Part shown: positions 1 through 7,869 of the stretch, one piece after another
How the letters are laid out: every line of letters begins with the position of its first letter
Numbering within the stretch: the stretch's first letter is position 1
From: Pseudomonas sp. 7SR1
Lineage (GTDB): Bacteria; Pseudomonadota; Gammaproteobacteria; Pseudomonadales; Pseudomonadaceae
DNA length: 64,000 nt
Direction of reading: 5' to 3'
Assembly (NCBI RefSeq): GCF_900156465.1
Contig: NZ_LT707064.1
Span: 4,851,001 to 4,915,000 of the forward strand
Notes under the pieces: generated by a model
Seen by the model: only the letters and a program-made list of their open reading frames with translations
What the model was told of the DNA's origin: nothing
Databases searched by the model: none
Position numbers and translations under genes: made by a program

Positions 1-224
1 CCGACATAGCCGATTTCCGACAGCGGGGTATCCAGCACCCGTCCGGGAAACTGGTCGTAAAGCCCCTTGGTGACGCCGAGCACTCCGCCCCAGGCGTCGT
101 TTTCACCGGGCGCACCGGCGCCGCCGGCCACGTCCTCGCCCATGATGAAGACACTGGCGTCGCGACGCATTTCCTGGGCCAGGGCCTCGTTGATTGCCTG
201 CTGGTAGCTGATTTTTCTCGCCAT
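1..224 (-). CDS. acoB: Acetoin dehydrogenase E1 component beta subunit, N-terminal part (runs off the window)
   Basis: This is the start of a thiamine-diphosphate dehydrogenase beta subunit, which pairs with AcoA to oxidise acetoin to acetaldehyde and an acetyl group passed to the E2 component. The readable N-terminus begins MARKISYQQAINEALAQEMR and continues with FIMGEDVAGG and DTPLSEIGYVG, all typical of E1-beta subunits of the acetoin/2-oxoacid dehydrogenase family. The ATG at 224 is 35 bp downstream of the acoA stop, in the same direction, so it is the third gene of an acoXAB operon. Only about 74 codons are present. A pyruvate dehydrogenase beta subunit would look similar, but the acoX and acoR neighbours decide for acetoin. 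Confidence 0.9.
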   Translation of the reverse strand, partial: MARKISYQQAINEALAQEMRRDASVFIMGEDVAGGAGAPGENDAWGGVLGVTKGLYDQFPGRVLDTPLSEIGYV

Positions 225-259
225 GATGGGATTCTCTATTCTTGTTTTGAGGAAGGCGT

Positions 260-1237
260 TCAGGGATAGGAGACGTACACGTCGGTGAGCAGGTCCGCGG
301 CCGTGGGCTTGGGATCGGACTTGGCCTTGTACACCGCGTTCTCGATCAGCAGCTCCACTTCCTTGTCGATCTGGTCCAACTGCTCTGCCGACAGCAAGCC
401 GGCCCGGGTGGTGCGCTCGCGGAACTGCATCAGGCAGTCCTGGTTTTCGCGAAAATGCTTGACCTCATCGGGTGCCCGATAAGTCTGGGCATCGCCCTCG
501 AAGTGCCCGTAGTAACGGGTCAGCTTGACCTCGATCAGCGACGGTCCTTCCCCGGCCCGGGCCCGCTCGATGGCGGCCCCGGCGGCTTCGTGCACGGCAA
601 AGAAGTCAAAGCCGTCCACGGTCACGCCCGGCATCCCGAACCCGGCCGCGCGGTCGGCGATGTGATCGCAGGCCACCGACCAGTTGGACGCGGTGGCTTC
701 GGCATAGCCGTTGTTTTCCGCGATGAACAGACACGGCAGGTTCCACACCGACGCCATGTTCATGGCTTCGAACACCGCGCCCTCGTTGGAGCCGCCATCG
801 CCGAAGAACACCACGGCGACGCTGTCGGTGCCCTTGAGCCGGGCCGCCAGCGCCGCGCCCACCACCAGGGGCGCGCCGGCACCGACGATGCCATTGGCGC
901 CGAGCATGCCTTTCTCGAAATCAGCGATGTGCATCGAGCCGCCCTTGCCTTGGCAGACGCCGGTTTTCTTGCCGTAGATCTCGGCCATCATCCCGTAGAC
1001 GTCCACGCCCTTGGCGATGCAATGGCCATGGCCACGGTGATTGGAGGCGATGCAATCGTCATCGCCCAGGTGGGCCATGACCCCGGCGGCCGAGGCTTCT
1101 TCGCCGGCATACAGGTGGACGAACCCAGGGATCTCGCCCGTGGCGAATTCCACGTGCAGGCGCTCTTCGAAGGCGCGGATGGTGCGCATGACCTGGTAGG
1201 CGTGCAGCAATTGATCGTGGGTGAGGGTTGTCGACAT
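260..1237 (-). CDS. acoA: Acetoin dehydrogenase E1 component alpha subunit
   Basis: A 325-residue ThDP-dependent alpha subunit of the cytoplasmic acetoin dehydrogenase complex. The ThDP/Mg signature runs from GDG at residues 146-148 to NN at 175-176, and the family segments SNHRGHGH, GKGGSMHI and EVKLTRYYGHFEGD are present. The ATG at 1237 was chosen because the protein starts MSTTLTHDQLLHAYQVM at the normal family length and GGAGAA lies 5-10 bases upstream. The frame is open for a further 126 codons upstream, but that stretch overlaps acoX and reads as low-quality sequence. acoX ends 2 bp upstream and acoB starts 35 bp downstream, so translation is probably coupled. Confidence 0.95.
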   Translation of the reverse strand: MSTTLTHDQLLHAYQVMRTIRAFEERLHVEFATGEIPGFVHLYAGEEASAAGVMAHLGDDDCIASNHRGHGHCIAKGVDVYGMMAEIYGKKTGVCQGKGGSMHIADFEKGMLGANGIVGAGAPLVVGAALAARLKGTDSVAVVFFGDGGSNEGAVFEAMNMASVWNLPCLFIAENNGYAEATASNWSVACDHIADRAAGFGMPGVTVDGFDFFAVHEAAGAAIERARAGEGPSLIEVKLTRYYGHFEGDAQTYRAPDEVKHFRENQDCLMQFRERTTRAGLLSAEQLDQIDKEVELLIENAVYKAKSDPKPTAADLLTDVYVSYP

Positions 1238-1239
1238 TT

Positions 1240-2310
1240 TTATTCTCCAGGGGTGTCTTGAAGGTTTTGGGGGTGTTGCGGGTGTTCGCGGCCGATGGCC
1301 AGCAGACGGTGCTGCGCGGCGTAGGCCAGCACCGCATTGACATCGATACTCAGCGGGCCACCGGCATCGAGGGTGACCGTGGGCCGGTCGTTGACGTTGA
1401 ATTCGATTTCCCGTTCGCCATCCAGGGCCAGGGTGCCGCTGGACAGCGACAGCCCGTGGGCAATGCCAGGCTCCAGCGGGCCGGCGGCCAGTACGCCGCA
1501 GCCCTGCAGCAGACCGGGAGCCAGCGGTACCAGCAGCGCCTCGGGCGATTGCGGGTCCAGGCGCATCCAGGCCCCTCCCGGCGCCTGGCGCGACACCGGG
1601 AACCACAGCCCGCACAGCGCCGACAAGCCCACGGACTGCGGCTCGGCAAAGGTCACGAAGACCTCGGCCAGGTCCGCCGCCCGGCTGATGGCCCGGGCGC
1701 CGACAAACCGCAGCGGCGACACAGCCACATCCACCAGGGCGACTTCCCGCAGGCCACGCTGGGCCTCGCAGACCAGAAGCCGCTTGTTGCGGCGCAAGCC
1801 GATCTGCGCGGGGATCCGGCCGCTGGCGTACAGGCCGCCGGCCAACCCGGCGGTGGTCGCCTCGCGCAGTTCGGGGAATGCATTGTTGGTACCGGTGGAC
1901 AGGGTCAGCAGGGGGATGTCTCCCACGTGCGCCGCCACCGCCTTGTGGGTGCCGTCGCCGCCGAGTACGGCGATCAACGCCACTCCCCGCTCGGCCATCA
2001 GGCGCGCGGCATTGCGCGTATCTTCGACCGTCTGGCGCAGGGTCAGGTCGAGGAACTCCAGGGCCGGCCAGTGGCTGCCACGGGCCTGCCGGCCATGACT
2101 GTTCTTCAGTACGGCGGCGGCGATGCCGGTCATGTCGGTGGGCATCAGCACCTGCTGGATGCCGGTGGCACCGAAGGCCGCCAGCAGGCGCTGGATCACC
2201 GAGACCTTGTCGGTGCTGGAAAACAACCCGGCATTGGCGGTCAGGCGACGCACGTCCCGACCCGAAGCGGGATTGGCGATGATGCCTACGGTCAGGGGCG
2301 GCCGGTTCAT
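1240..2310 (-). CDS. acoX: AcoX, NAD-kinase-like acetoin catabolism protein
   Basis: A 356-residue protein of the AcoX family, related to ATP-NAD kinases and always found in acetoin operons; its reaction is not established. The N-terminus has GIIANPASGRDVRRL, and the nucleotide-binding GGDGTHKA motif lies at about residues 117-123, as in diacylglycerol/NAD kinases. A second glycine-rich stretch (LSTGTNNAFPELRE) fits the NAD-kinase fold. It is the first gene of the aco operon, with the sigma-54 promoter about 100 bp upstream of its ATG, and its stop lies 2 bp before acoA. Confidence 0.92.
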   Translation of the reverse strand: MNRPPLTVGIIANPASGRDVRRLTANAGLFSSTDKVSVIQRLLAAFGATGIQQVLMPTDMTGIAAAVLKNSHGRQARGSHWPALEFLDLTLRQTVEDTRNAARLMAERGVALIAVLGGDGTHKAVAAHVGDIPLLTLSTGTNNAFPELREATTAGLAGGLYASGRIPAQIGLRRNKRLLVCEAQRGLREVALVDVAVSPLRFVGARAISRAADLAEVFVTFAEPQSVGLSALCGLWFPVSRQAPGGAWMRLDPQSPEALLVPLAPGLLQGCGVLAAGPLEPGIAHGLSLSSGTLALDGEREIEFNVNDRPTVTLDAGGPLSIDVNAVLAYAAQHRLLAIGREHPQHPQNLQDTPGE

Positions 2311-2410
2311 GGCGCCACCCCGTTGCGGGCAGGAAAAGAACCTGAGCGATAACCCATGCGAACCTCGTTTTTATTATTGGAAGACCCGTCGGGCGGGTTG
2401 AAGGGGATAG

Positions 2411-2426
2411 AGCAAGGGCGGTGCCA
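2411..2426 (-). promoter_or_regulatory. Sigma-54 (-24/-12) promoter of the acoXAB operon
   Basis: Read on the minus strand, TGGCAC (2426-2421), 5 bases, then TTGC (2415-2412) followed by T matches the RpoN consensus TGGCACG-N4-TTGCW at all but one position. It faces acoX about 100 bp upstream of its start. Acetoin operons of Pseudomonas are known to be RpoN- and AcoR-dependent. Confidence 0.88.
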
Positions 2427-2502
2427 GAACCGCGCAGAAGCGGCGAGACAGGCGAGCCAGAGCGGCCGGCTTCGGATCAGCCCGGCCACGGATCCGGTCT
2501 GG

Positions 2503-2565
2503 GTGAGACGTGGCATGTCAGCCTGCACGAGCCAGTCGTGAGACTGTGAGACGTGGCGTCTCACA
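2503..2565. promoter_or_regulatory. Candidate AcoR upstream activator sites (palindrome and repeats)
   Basis: A perfect 9-bp inverted repeat with a 3-bp centre (TGTGAGACG-TGG-CGTCTCACA) lies at 2545-2565. The half site GTGAGAC also occurs at 2503-2509 and 2538-2544, and the first copy begins an imperfect palindrome (GTGAGACG-TGG-CATGTCA). The block lies about 75-150 bp upstream of the -24 element, the usual distance for sigma-54 enhancer sites, and just in front of acoR. AcoR binding is inferred. Confidence 0.7.
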
Positions 2566-2653
2566 GCGGGCCTGTCGTCCGTCGTGCTTGTCTGCGCCAG
2601 GGGAACGGCGCTTAATGAGCACACAACGATAAGAAGCTGAACCGGAGGCCCGT

Positions 2654-4522
2654 ATGCTTTCCACTCACTCCCGGGCGCATGTGGATTGCGTCAGCCGCGT
2701 GGTGAAGAACGCGGACCAGTTGCCCCAACGTCCCGTCCCCGACCTGATCCTCGATTCCTGGCGCCGCTCCATGGAGCAACACCACCTGGACCCTGGCTCG
2801 CTGCAGGGTCCGCGCATCCTGTCCGAAGACGTGCTCCGGCAGTGTCGCGAGCGCTCGGAGCTGTTTCTCAACATCGCCAGTGAAGAAGTGACCCGCCTCC
2901 ACGGCCGGGTGCGCGATGCCGACTACTGCGTGCTGCTGACCGATGCCCAGGGCCAGACCATCGACTACCGGGTGGAAACCACGATCCGCAACGACTGCCG
3001 CAAGGCCGGGTTGTACCTGGGGACCTGCTGGTCGGAAGGCGAAGAAGGCACCTGCGGCGTAGCGGCGGTGCTCACCGCCCGGGCCCCGGTGACCGTGCAC
3101 AAGCGCGACCATTTCCGAGCCGCATTCATTGGCCTGACCTGTTCCGCCGCGCCGGTATTCGATCCCCAGGGAGAACTGCTCGGGGTGCTGGATGTGTCGG
3201 CGGTGCGCTCACCGGATGATCGCCGTTCCCAACACCTGATCCGCCAGATGGTGGTGCAGAGCGCCCGGGAAATCGAACAGGCGTTTTTCATGAGCAGCGC
3301 CCAGGGCTACTGGGTGTTGCGGGCTCATCACAACGCCGGCTATGTCGACAGCCAGCCCGATTTCCTGTTCGCCTGGGACGACGACGGTTGCCTGCAGGCC
3401 CTCAACCCCGCCGCCCGCCAGTATCTGCTGCAACACTACGGCCAACTGCCGCAGAACATCAGCCAGGTCTTCGATCAGCAGCAATTGCACCGCGCCCGTG
3501 ACGAAAGCCTTTACCCACTCGATCATGCCCTGCATGGCCGCCTGAGTGCGCCCCGCCATCGGGCGGTTCCGCGACCCAGGGTGGCGATGGCTCCTTCCGA
3601 GCTGGATCCGCGCCTGGCCGACAGCCTGCGCCTGGCGGTGCGCGTCAAGGATCGCAACCTGCCGGTGTTGATCCAGGGTGAAACCGGTTCCGGCAAGGAG
3701 GTCTTCGCCCGTCAGTTGCACCAGGCCAGCCAGCGCCGAGAGCGCCCCTTCGTGGCATTGAACTGCGCGGCGATCCCTGAAAGCCTGATCGAAAGCGAAC
3801 TGTTCGGGTATGTCGCCGGGGCGTTCACCGGCGCCTCGGCCAAGGGCATGCAGGGCCTGCTGGAACAGGCCGATGGCGGCACGCTGTTCCTTGACGAAAT
3901 CGGTGACATGCCCCTGGCCTTGCAGACCCGCATGCTGCGGGTGCTGGCCGAAGGTGAAGTGGCGCCCCTGGGGGCCTCGCGGCGCAGGGCCGTGGACATC
4001 CAGGTGATCTGCGCCACCCACCGCGACCTGGAAACCCTGGTGGCTGCCGGCGAGTTTCGCGAAGACTTGTATTTCCGCCTGGGAGGCGCCCGCTTCCAGC
4101 TTCCGCCGTTACGCGAACGCACCGACCGGCTGGCGCTGATCAATCGCATTCTCGAAGAAGAATCGATGCGCTGCTCAGGCTTGCTGCAGCAGTTGAGCGG
4201 CCCGGTCCTGGAATGCCTGCTCGGCTATCACTGGCCGGGCAACATCCGCCAGTTGCGCCATGTGCTGCGCTACGCCTGCGCGGTATGCGAGGCCAGCGTG
4301 ATTTTGCTCAGCCACCTGCCCGAGTCGTTGCAGGGCCCGGGCGCTAGGGTCGATACGCCGGAACCGGTGGCCTGTGCGCAGCGCCAGGCCTTGCTCGACG
4401 CGCTGGTGCGTCATCGCTGGAAGCCCACCGCCGCGGCCCGTGCCCTGGGCATTTCCCGGGCCACCCTCTATCGACGGGTGCACCAGCATGGCATCGAGAT
4501 GCCCGGCAGAAGCCCGGCATGA
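2654..4522 (+). CDS. acoR: AcoR, sigma-54-dependent activator of acetoin catabolism
   Basis: A 622-residue bacterial enhancer-binding protein. The N-terminal third is a GAF-type sensor (about residues 70-210). The AAA+ domain has Walker A GETGSGKE at about 342-349, the sigma-54-contacting GAFTGA loop at 389-394 and Walker B LFLDEIGD. The C-terminus is a Fis-type helix-turn-helix (WKPTAAARALGISRATLYRR). GGAGG lies 5 bases before the ATG at 2654. It is divergent from acoXAB and presumably binds the palindromes at 2503-2565. The length is normal for AcoR and the intact GAFTGA loop says it can engage RpoN. Confidence 0.95.
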   Translation: MLSTHSRAHVDCVSRVVKNADQLPQRPVPDLILDSWRRSMEQHHLDPGSLQGPRILSEDVLRQCRERSELFLNIASEEVTRLHGRVRDADYCVLLTDAQGQTIDYRVETTIRNDCRKAGLYLGTCWSEGEEGTCGVAAVLTARAPVTVHKRDHFRAAFIGLTCSAAPVFDPQGELLGVLDVSAVRSPDDRRSQHLIRQMVVQSAREIEQAFFMSSAQGYWVLRAHHNAGYVDSQPDFLFAWDDDGCLQALNPAARQYLLQHYGQLPQNISQVFDQQQLHRARDESLYPLDHALHGRLSAPRHRAVPRPRVAMAPSELDPRLADSLRLAVRVKDRNLPVLIQGETGSGKEVFARQLHQASQRRERPFVALNCAAIPESLIESELFGYVAGAFTGASAKGMQGLLEQADGGTLFLDEIGDMPLALQTRMLRVLAEGEVAPLGASRRRAVDIQVICATHRDLETLVAAGEFREDLYFRLGGARFQLPPLRERTDRLALINRILEEESMRCSGLLQQLSGPVLECLLGYHWPGNIRQLRHVLRYACAVCEASVILLSHLPESLQGPGARVDTPEPVACAQRQALLDALVRHRWKPTAAARALGISRATLYRRVHQHGIEMPGRSPA

Positions 4523-4540
4523 ATTCATTCGCGACACCGC

Positions 4541-4870
4541 CTAGCGTTGCGCCAGTTCATGGCGCACGCATTGCTCGTAATAGGTCTGCTTGACCGCGGC
4601 CGGCTTGAGGCGCGAAGCGCTGTTGTAGGTCTGCTCGGTAATGCCCAGGGCCGTCATGCGCATCCACGGCCGGGGAAACTTGCGCACCTGCAGTTTTTTC
4701 CGGGCGCCGTAAAGGGTGATCCCGGACAGCTTCGAGGCCTGGGCCCCGGCCGCGATATCCGAACCCCAGCGGCACACCGACAGCTGGTTTTTCGTCAACG
4801 CCCTGGCCTGGGCTTCGAGCGAGACGATCGCCAGGAGAAATGTCGCCACGACCCACATATAAATGCGCAT
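4541..4870 (-). CDS. Small secreted conserved hypothetical protein
   Basis: A 109-residue protein with an N-terminal signal peptide (MRIYMWVVATFLLAIVSLEA, likely cleaved after ARA or AQA) and a basic mature part. The mature part has two cysteines, one in SVCRWGSD and one in YYEQCVRH near the C-terminus, which could form a disulfide in the periplasm. The frame is open 38 codons further upstream, but the signal peptide only makes sense from the ATG at 4870. It converges on acoR with an 18-bp gap. I do not recognise a named family; the look is that of a Pseudomonas-restricted exported protein. Confidence 0.7.
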   Translation of the reverse strand: MRIYMWVVATFLLAIVSLEAQARALTKNQLSVCRWGSDIAAGAQASKLSGITLYGARKKLQVRKFPRPWMRMTALGITEQTYNSASRLKPAAVKQTYYEQCVRHELAQR

Positions 4871-5080
4871 AGATTTGTCGCCCAACGTTCTGAAATAGAA
4901 GAAGTTTGACGACCTTGCCATGAGCAAGGGGCCAGTATTCGGCCGAAGCGGTTCATGATGACTGCACGCCTGCGGGGCTGCCAAACCAGCCGTTTCTGCT
5001 GCCTGGCGCCTGAGCGCGACACATCACCCAAACAACTGTAGATTAGATCTATAACTTATTGAAAATAATGGAAATTTATT

Positions 5081-5114
5081 AAAAAAGACGACCCTCTCAG
5101 AGGCCGTCTTTTTT
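5081..5114. terminator. Bidirectional rho-independent terminator
   Basis: AAAAAAGACG (5081-5090) pairs perfectly with CGTCTTTTTT (5105-5114) and the inner CCTCT/AGAGG extends the stem. The A- and T-tracts make it functional in either direction. It sits in an AT-rich 355-bp gap (4871-5225) between two minus-strand genes and could end the DipZ-like transcript. Confidence 0.75.
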
Positions 5115-5196
5115 CTATAAATAACTTTATGTTTTAAAAACAAGATATTGAAATATAACGACTTTACATAGAAAGGCCTCAAGCCTGACGCCCCAT

Positions 5197-5220
5197 GGCA
5201 AGGGAGCACGCTCCCTCGCC
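5197..5220. repeat. Palindromic hairpin (GGCaAGGGAG-cacg-CTCCCTcGCC)
   Basis: A short inverted repeat immediately downstream of the DipZ-like stop codon. It resembles the GGCGAGGGAGC...GCTCCCTCGCC intergenic palindromes common in Pseudomonas and may help terminate or protect that mRNA end. Confidence 0.5.
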
Positions 5221-5225
5221 ACGGC

Positions 5226-6437
5226 TCACTGGCCTGCCTTCGCCTCTTGCAACAGTTGCTGGATCACCTGCTCCTGCTCACCATAACGCCCTTCGCCAAA
5301 ATGGCTGTAACGCACCTGGCCCTTGGCATCGATGAAATAGTGGGCGGGCCAGTACTGGTTGTTGAAGGCGCGCCAGATCGCATACTGGTTGTCGATAGCC
5401 ACCGGGTACTGGATATCCAGCTTGCGCACCTGCTGGCGCACGTTGTCGATGATTTTCTCGTAACCATATTCCGGTGTGTGGACGCCGATCACCACCAATC
5501 CGTCCTTCTCATACTTTTTCGCCCAGCCGTTCACATAAGGCAGCGTGTGCTGACAGTTGATGCAGTCATAGGTCCAGAAATCCACCAGCACTACCTTGCC
5601 GCGCAAGGACTCGCTGCTCAGCGCAGGCGAGTTCAGCCACTGCACCGCGCCGTCCAGCGAAGGCATGGCCCCCTGGGATTGAAGGTTCGGCATGGGTGCG
5701 GCGTTGGCCTTGCTGACCACGTAGTCGATCGCCTTGGGCACGTTCTCCAAAAGGCCTTTCTCCAGAGTGGCCGCGCCCTGGGAGGACGTATTGGCCAGCA
5801 GACGATCATCGACACCCGTGCCAATCGCCACGGCAGCCAGCAACACCACGGCTCCGGTGCCGCGGCGCAACCAGGTCGTCACCGGGAGGGAGAGCTTGAG
5901 GCGTCCCACCAGCCCGCGTCCGGCGAGGATCAGCACACCCAGGGACAAGGCGCTGCCCAGGCCGTAAGCCAGCAATAACAGGCTGGTCTGCGCATTGGCG
6001 CCTTGCAGCATGGCCCCGGTCAGGATCACGCCGAGTACCGGACCGGCGCACGGCGCCCAGAGCAATCCGGTGGCCACCCCGATGAACACGGACGCCAGCG
6101 GCCCGGCCACCTGCCCGGCACCGGCATCGATGCGATTGCCCAGGTTCACCAACGGCCGCGCCAACCAGGTGCCGACCCGGCTGAACATCAGCGACAAGGC
6201 GAACAGCACCATCACCCCGAGGGCCACTTGGCGGCCGACGCTGCTGGCGCGCAGTACCCACTCACTGCTGACCACCGCCAGGCTCGACACCAAGGCGAAG
6301 GTCAACACCATGCCGCCCAGGGTCAGCAATACCGAACTGCGGGACCGGTCGGCACGGGCGAACAGAAACGGGACGACCGGAAGAATACAGGGGCTGAGGA
6401 TCGTCAGGATCCCGCCAAGAAAAGCGATCAGAAGCAT
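5226..6437 (-). CDS. DipZ-like cytochrome c biogenesis/thiol-disulfide protein (CcdA-thioredoxin fusion)
   Basis: A 403-residue membrane protein that probably carries electrons across the inner membrane to a periplasmic thioredoxin-like domain. Residues 1-210 form a CcdA/DsbD-beta-like region with about six hydrophobic helices and the paired cysteines C17 (LSPCILP) and C130 (WAPCAGP). After a linker, residues 270-400 are a TlpA/thioredoxin-like domain with the active site WTYDCINC (C292/C295) and the cis-Pro region YWPAHYFID. The ATG at 6437 was preferred over an upstream in-frame start at 6485 because AGGTGA lies 4 bases before it and the first helix begins at once. It may help maintain cysteines in exported metal or redox proteins nearby. 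Confidence 0.85.
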   Translation of the reverse strand: MLLIAFLGGILTILSPCILPVVPFLFARADRSRSSVLLTLGGMVLTFALVSSLAVVSSEWVLRASSVGRQVALGVMVLFALSLMFSRVGTWLARPLVNLGNRIDAGAGQVAGPLASVFIGVATGLLWAPCAGPVLGVILTGAMLQGANAQTSLLLLAYGLGSALSLGVLILAGRGLVGRLKLSLPVTTWLRRGTGAVVLLAAVAIGTGVDDRLLANTSSQGAATLEKGLLENVPKAIDYVVSKANAAPMPNLQSQGAMPSLDGAVQWLNSPALSSESLRGKVVLVDFWTYDCINCQHTLPYVNGWAKKYEKDGLVVIGVHTPEYGYEKIIDNVRQQVRKLDIQYPVAIDNQYAIWRAFNNQYWPAHYFIDAKGQVRYSHFGEGRYGEQEQVIQQLLQEAKAGQ

Positions 6438-6631
6438 GGCATCACCTAATAATGGATGAATGGATAAGCAGCCAGGTCGGATCAATCAACCGGACATGAT
6501 GTGGCTTGCGGGGCTGCGCAACAGCCCTGGAGAGGCCTGAAACAGCGTTGCGCAGCACCATGGCCCGTGGCGATCCAGTGACATGAATCCAGTTGCAACA
6601 AACGGTTGGAGAGCATTCCTGATCTTTTTCA

Positions 6632-6895
6632 TCAGTTTTCGTTATTGCAGTTTTCGGAAATTTTGCGGTAGTCCAATGCCTGCTTGTGGCCCGCTGAGTC
6701 CAGGTAGGTCATCCGGGCGTTCACCACACCGCAGGTCGGGTTGGCGTCTTCGGTGAGCGACAGCACCTTCTGGATATCCAGGTGGGAGCCGTAGGCGTAG
6801 GTTTGCGCCGGAACATTGCTTTCGGCTCGGGCCGACAAGGTGCAGATGTTCAGTGCGGCGAAAAGACAGGCGGCGTAGATGGCTTTGGTGTTCAT
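6632..6895 (-). CDS. Small exported DUF2790-family protein
   Basis: An 87-residue protein with a clear signal peptide (MNTKAIYAACLFAALNICTL, cleavage near SARA-ES) followed by a short domain reading YAYGSHLDIQKVLSL, NPTCGVVNARMTYLDSAG and YRKISENC. This is the pattern of the Pseudomonas DUF2790 family, which has two conserved cysteines in the mature part. The start is the ATG at 6895 with AGGAA upstream. It is transcribed divergently from the two-component system, across an intergenic region containing TGTATC-type repeats, so it is a likely target of that regulator. The function of the family is not known to me. Confidence 0.8.
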   Translation of the reverse strand: MNTKAIYAACLFAALNICTLSARAESNVPAQTYAYGSHLDIQKVLSLTEDANPTCGVVNARMTYLDSAGHKQALDYRKISENCNNEN

Positions 6896-6980
6896 GGTGC
6901 ATTCCTCGATTCGTTCAATGGGCTGACTTGTGTCGAGGCTCGTGGTGTCGCCTCGTTGGAAGCCATTGAATGCCACCGAG

Positions 6981-7050
6981 GTATCGCGCCTGTATCGAGC
7001 CAGGCGGCTTTTTGCATCGCTGTGTATCCGTCGCGCGCCAGATACACTGC
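6981..7050. promoter_or_regulatory. Candidate response-regulator sites between the DUF2790 gene and the two-component operon
   Basis: GTATCG occurs at 6981-6986 and 6992-6997, a direct repeat with 11-bp period as favoured by OmpR-type dimers. GTGTATC (7022-7028) and GATACAC (7041-7047) form an inverted pair. Related TGTATCC/TGTGTCC repeats precede the EF-hand/EGKCG precursor gene. Autoregulation by the adjacent OmpR-like protein is inferred. Confidence 0.4.
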
Positions 7051-7128
7051 AATACAAACCGTCGCGAGCCAGGCCGGTCGGTGTCTGTAGACTGACCACC
7101 AACGAAACGCCATAAGGGGCTGTACACC

Positions 7129-7869
7129 ATGGATCATGTCGACCATGTGTTGATCGTGGATGACGATCGCGAGATCAGAGAGCTGGTGGGCAACTACCTG
7201 AAGAAGAACGGCCTGCGTACCACCGTTGTCGCCGACGGCCGGCAGATGCGCACCTTTCTGGAAACCACCCCGGTGGACCTGATCGTGCTGGATATCATGA
7301 TGCCGGGCGACGACGGGCTGGTGCTGTGCCGGGAGCTGCGTGCCGGCAAGCACAAGGCCACGCCGGTGCTGATGCTCACCGCGCGCAACGACGAGACCGA
7401 CCGCATCATCGGCCTGGAAATGGGGGCCGACGATTACCTGGTCAAACCCTTCGCCGCCCGGGAGTTGCTGGCCCGCATCAACGCGGTGCTGCGCCGCACC
7501 CGCATGCTGCCCCCCAACCTGGTGGTGACCGAAAGCGGGCGCCTGCTGGCGTTCGGTCGTTGGCGCCTGGACACCACGGCCCGCCATCTGCTCGATACCG
7601 ACGGCACCATGGTCGCCCTGAGCGGCGCCGAATACCGGTTGTTGCGGGTGTTCCTCGACCATCCGCAGCGAGTGCTCAACCGTGACCAGTTGCTCAACCT
7701 GACCCAGGGCCGGGATGCCGACCTGTTCGATCGCTCCATCGACCTGCTGGTCAGCCGGCTGCGCCAGCGCCTGCTGGACGATGCCCGCGAGCCGGCCTAC
7801 ATCAAGACCGTGCGCAGCGAAGGCTATGTGTTTTCGCTGCCGGTCGAGATCCTCGAGGTTTCGGCATGA
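7129..7869 (+). CDS. OmpR-family response regulator
   Basis: A 246-residue transcription factor with a receiver domain and a winged-helix DNA-binding domain. The acidic pocket (D11-D13), phospho-acceptor D55 in VLDIMMPGDDG, the switch Thr in LMLTARND and the Lys in DDYLVKPF are all present. The C-terminal half has the OmpR/PhoB winged helix (LSGAEYRLLRVFLDHPQRVL ... IKTVRSEGYVF). The stop overlaps the sensor kinase ATG by 4 bp (ATGA), so the two are translationally coupled. The signal is not evident. Its neighbours (exported DUF2790 protein, DoxX and MNIO cluster) suggest metal or redox stress. Confidence 0.93.
   Translation: MDHVDHVLIVDDDREIRELVGNYLKKNGLRTTVVADGRQMRTFLETTPVDLIVLDIMMPGDDGLVLCRELRAGKHKATPVLMLTARNDETDRIIGLEMGADDYLVKPFAARELLARINAVLRRTRMLPPNLVVTESGRLLAFGRWRLDTTARHLLDTDGTMVALSGAEYRLLRVFLDHPQRVLNRDQLLNLTQGRDADLFDRSIDLLVSRLRQRLLDDAREPAYIKTVRSEGYVFSLPVEILEVSA

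Noticed and set aside
1228..2352. 374-codon plus-strand open frame opposite acoX
   Set aside because: It is antisense to a well-recognised AcoX protein with the GGDG motif and has no family features of its own.
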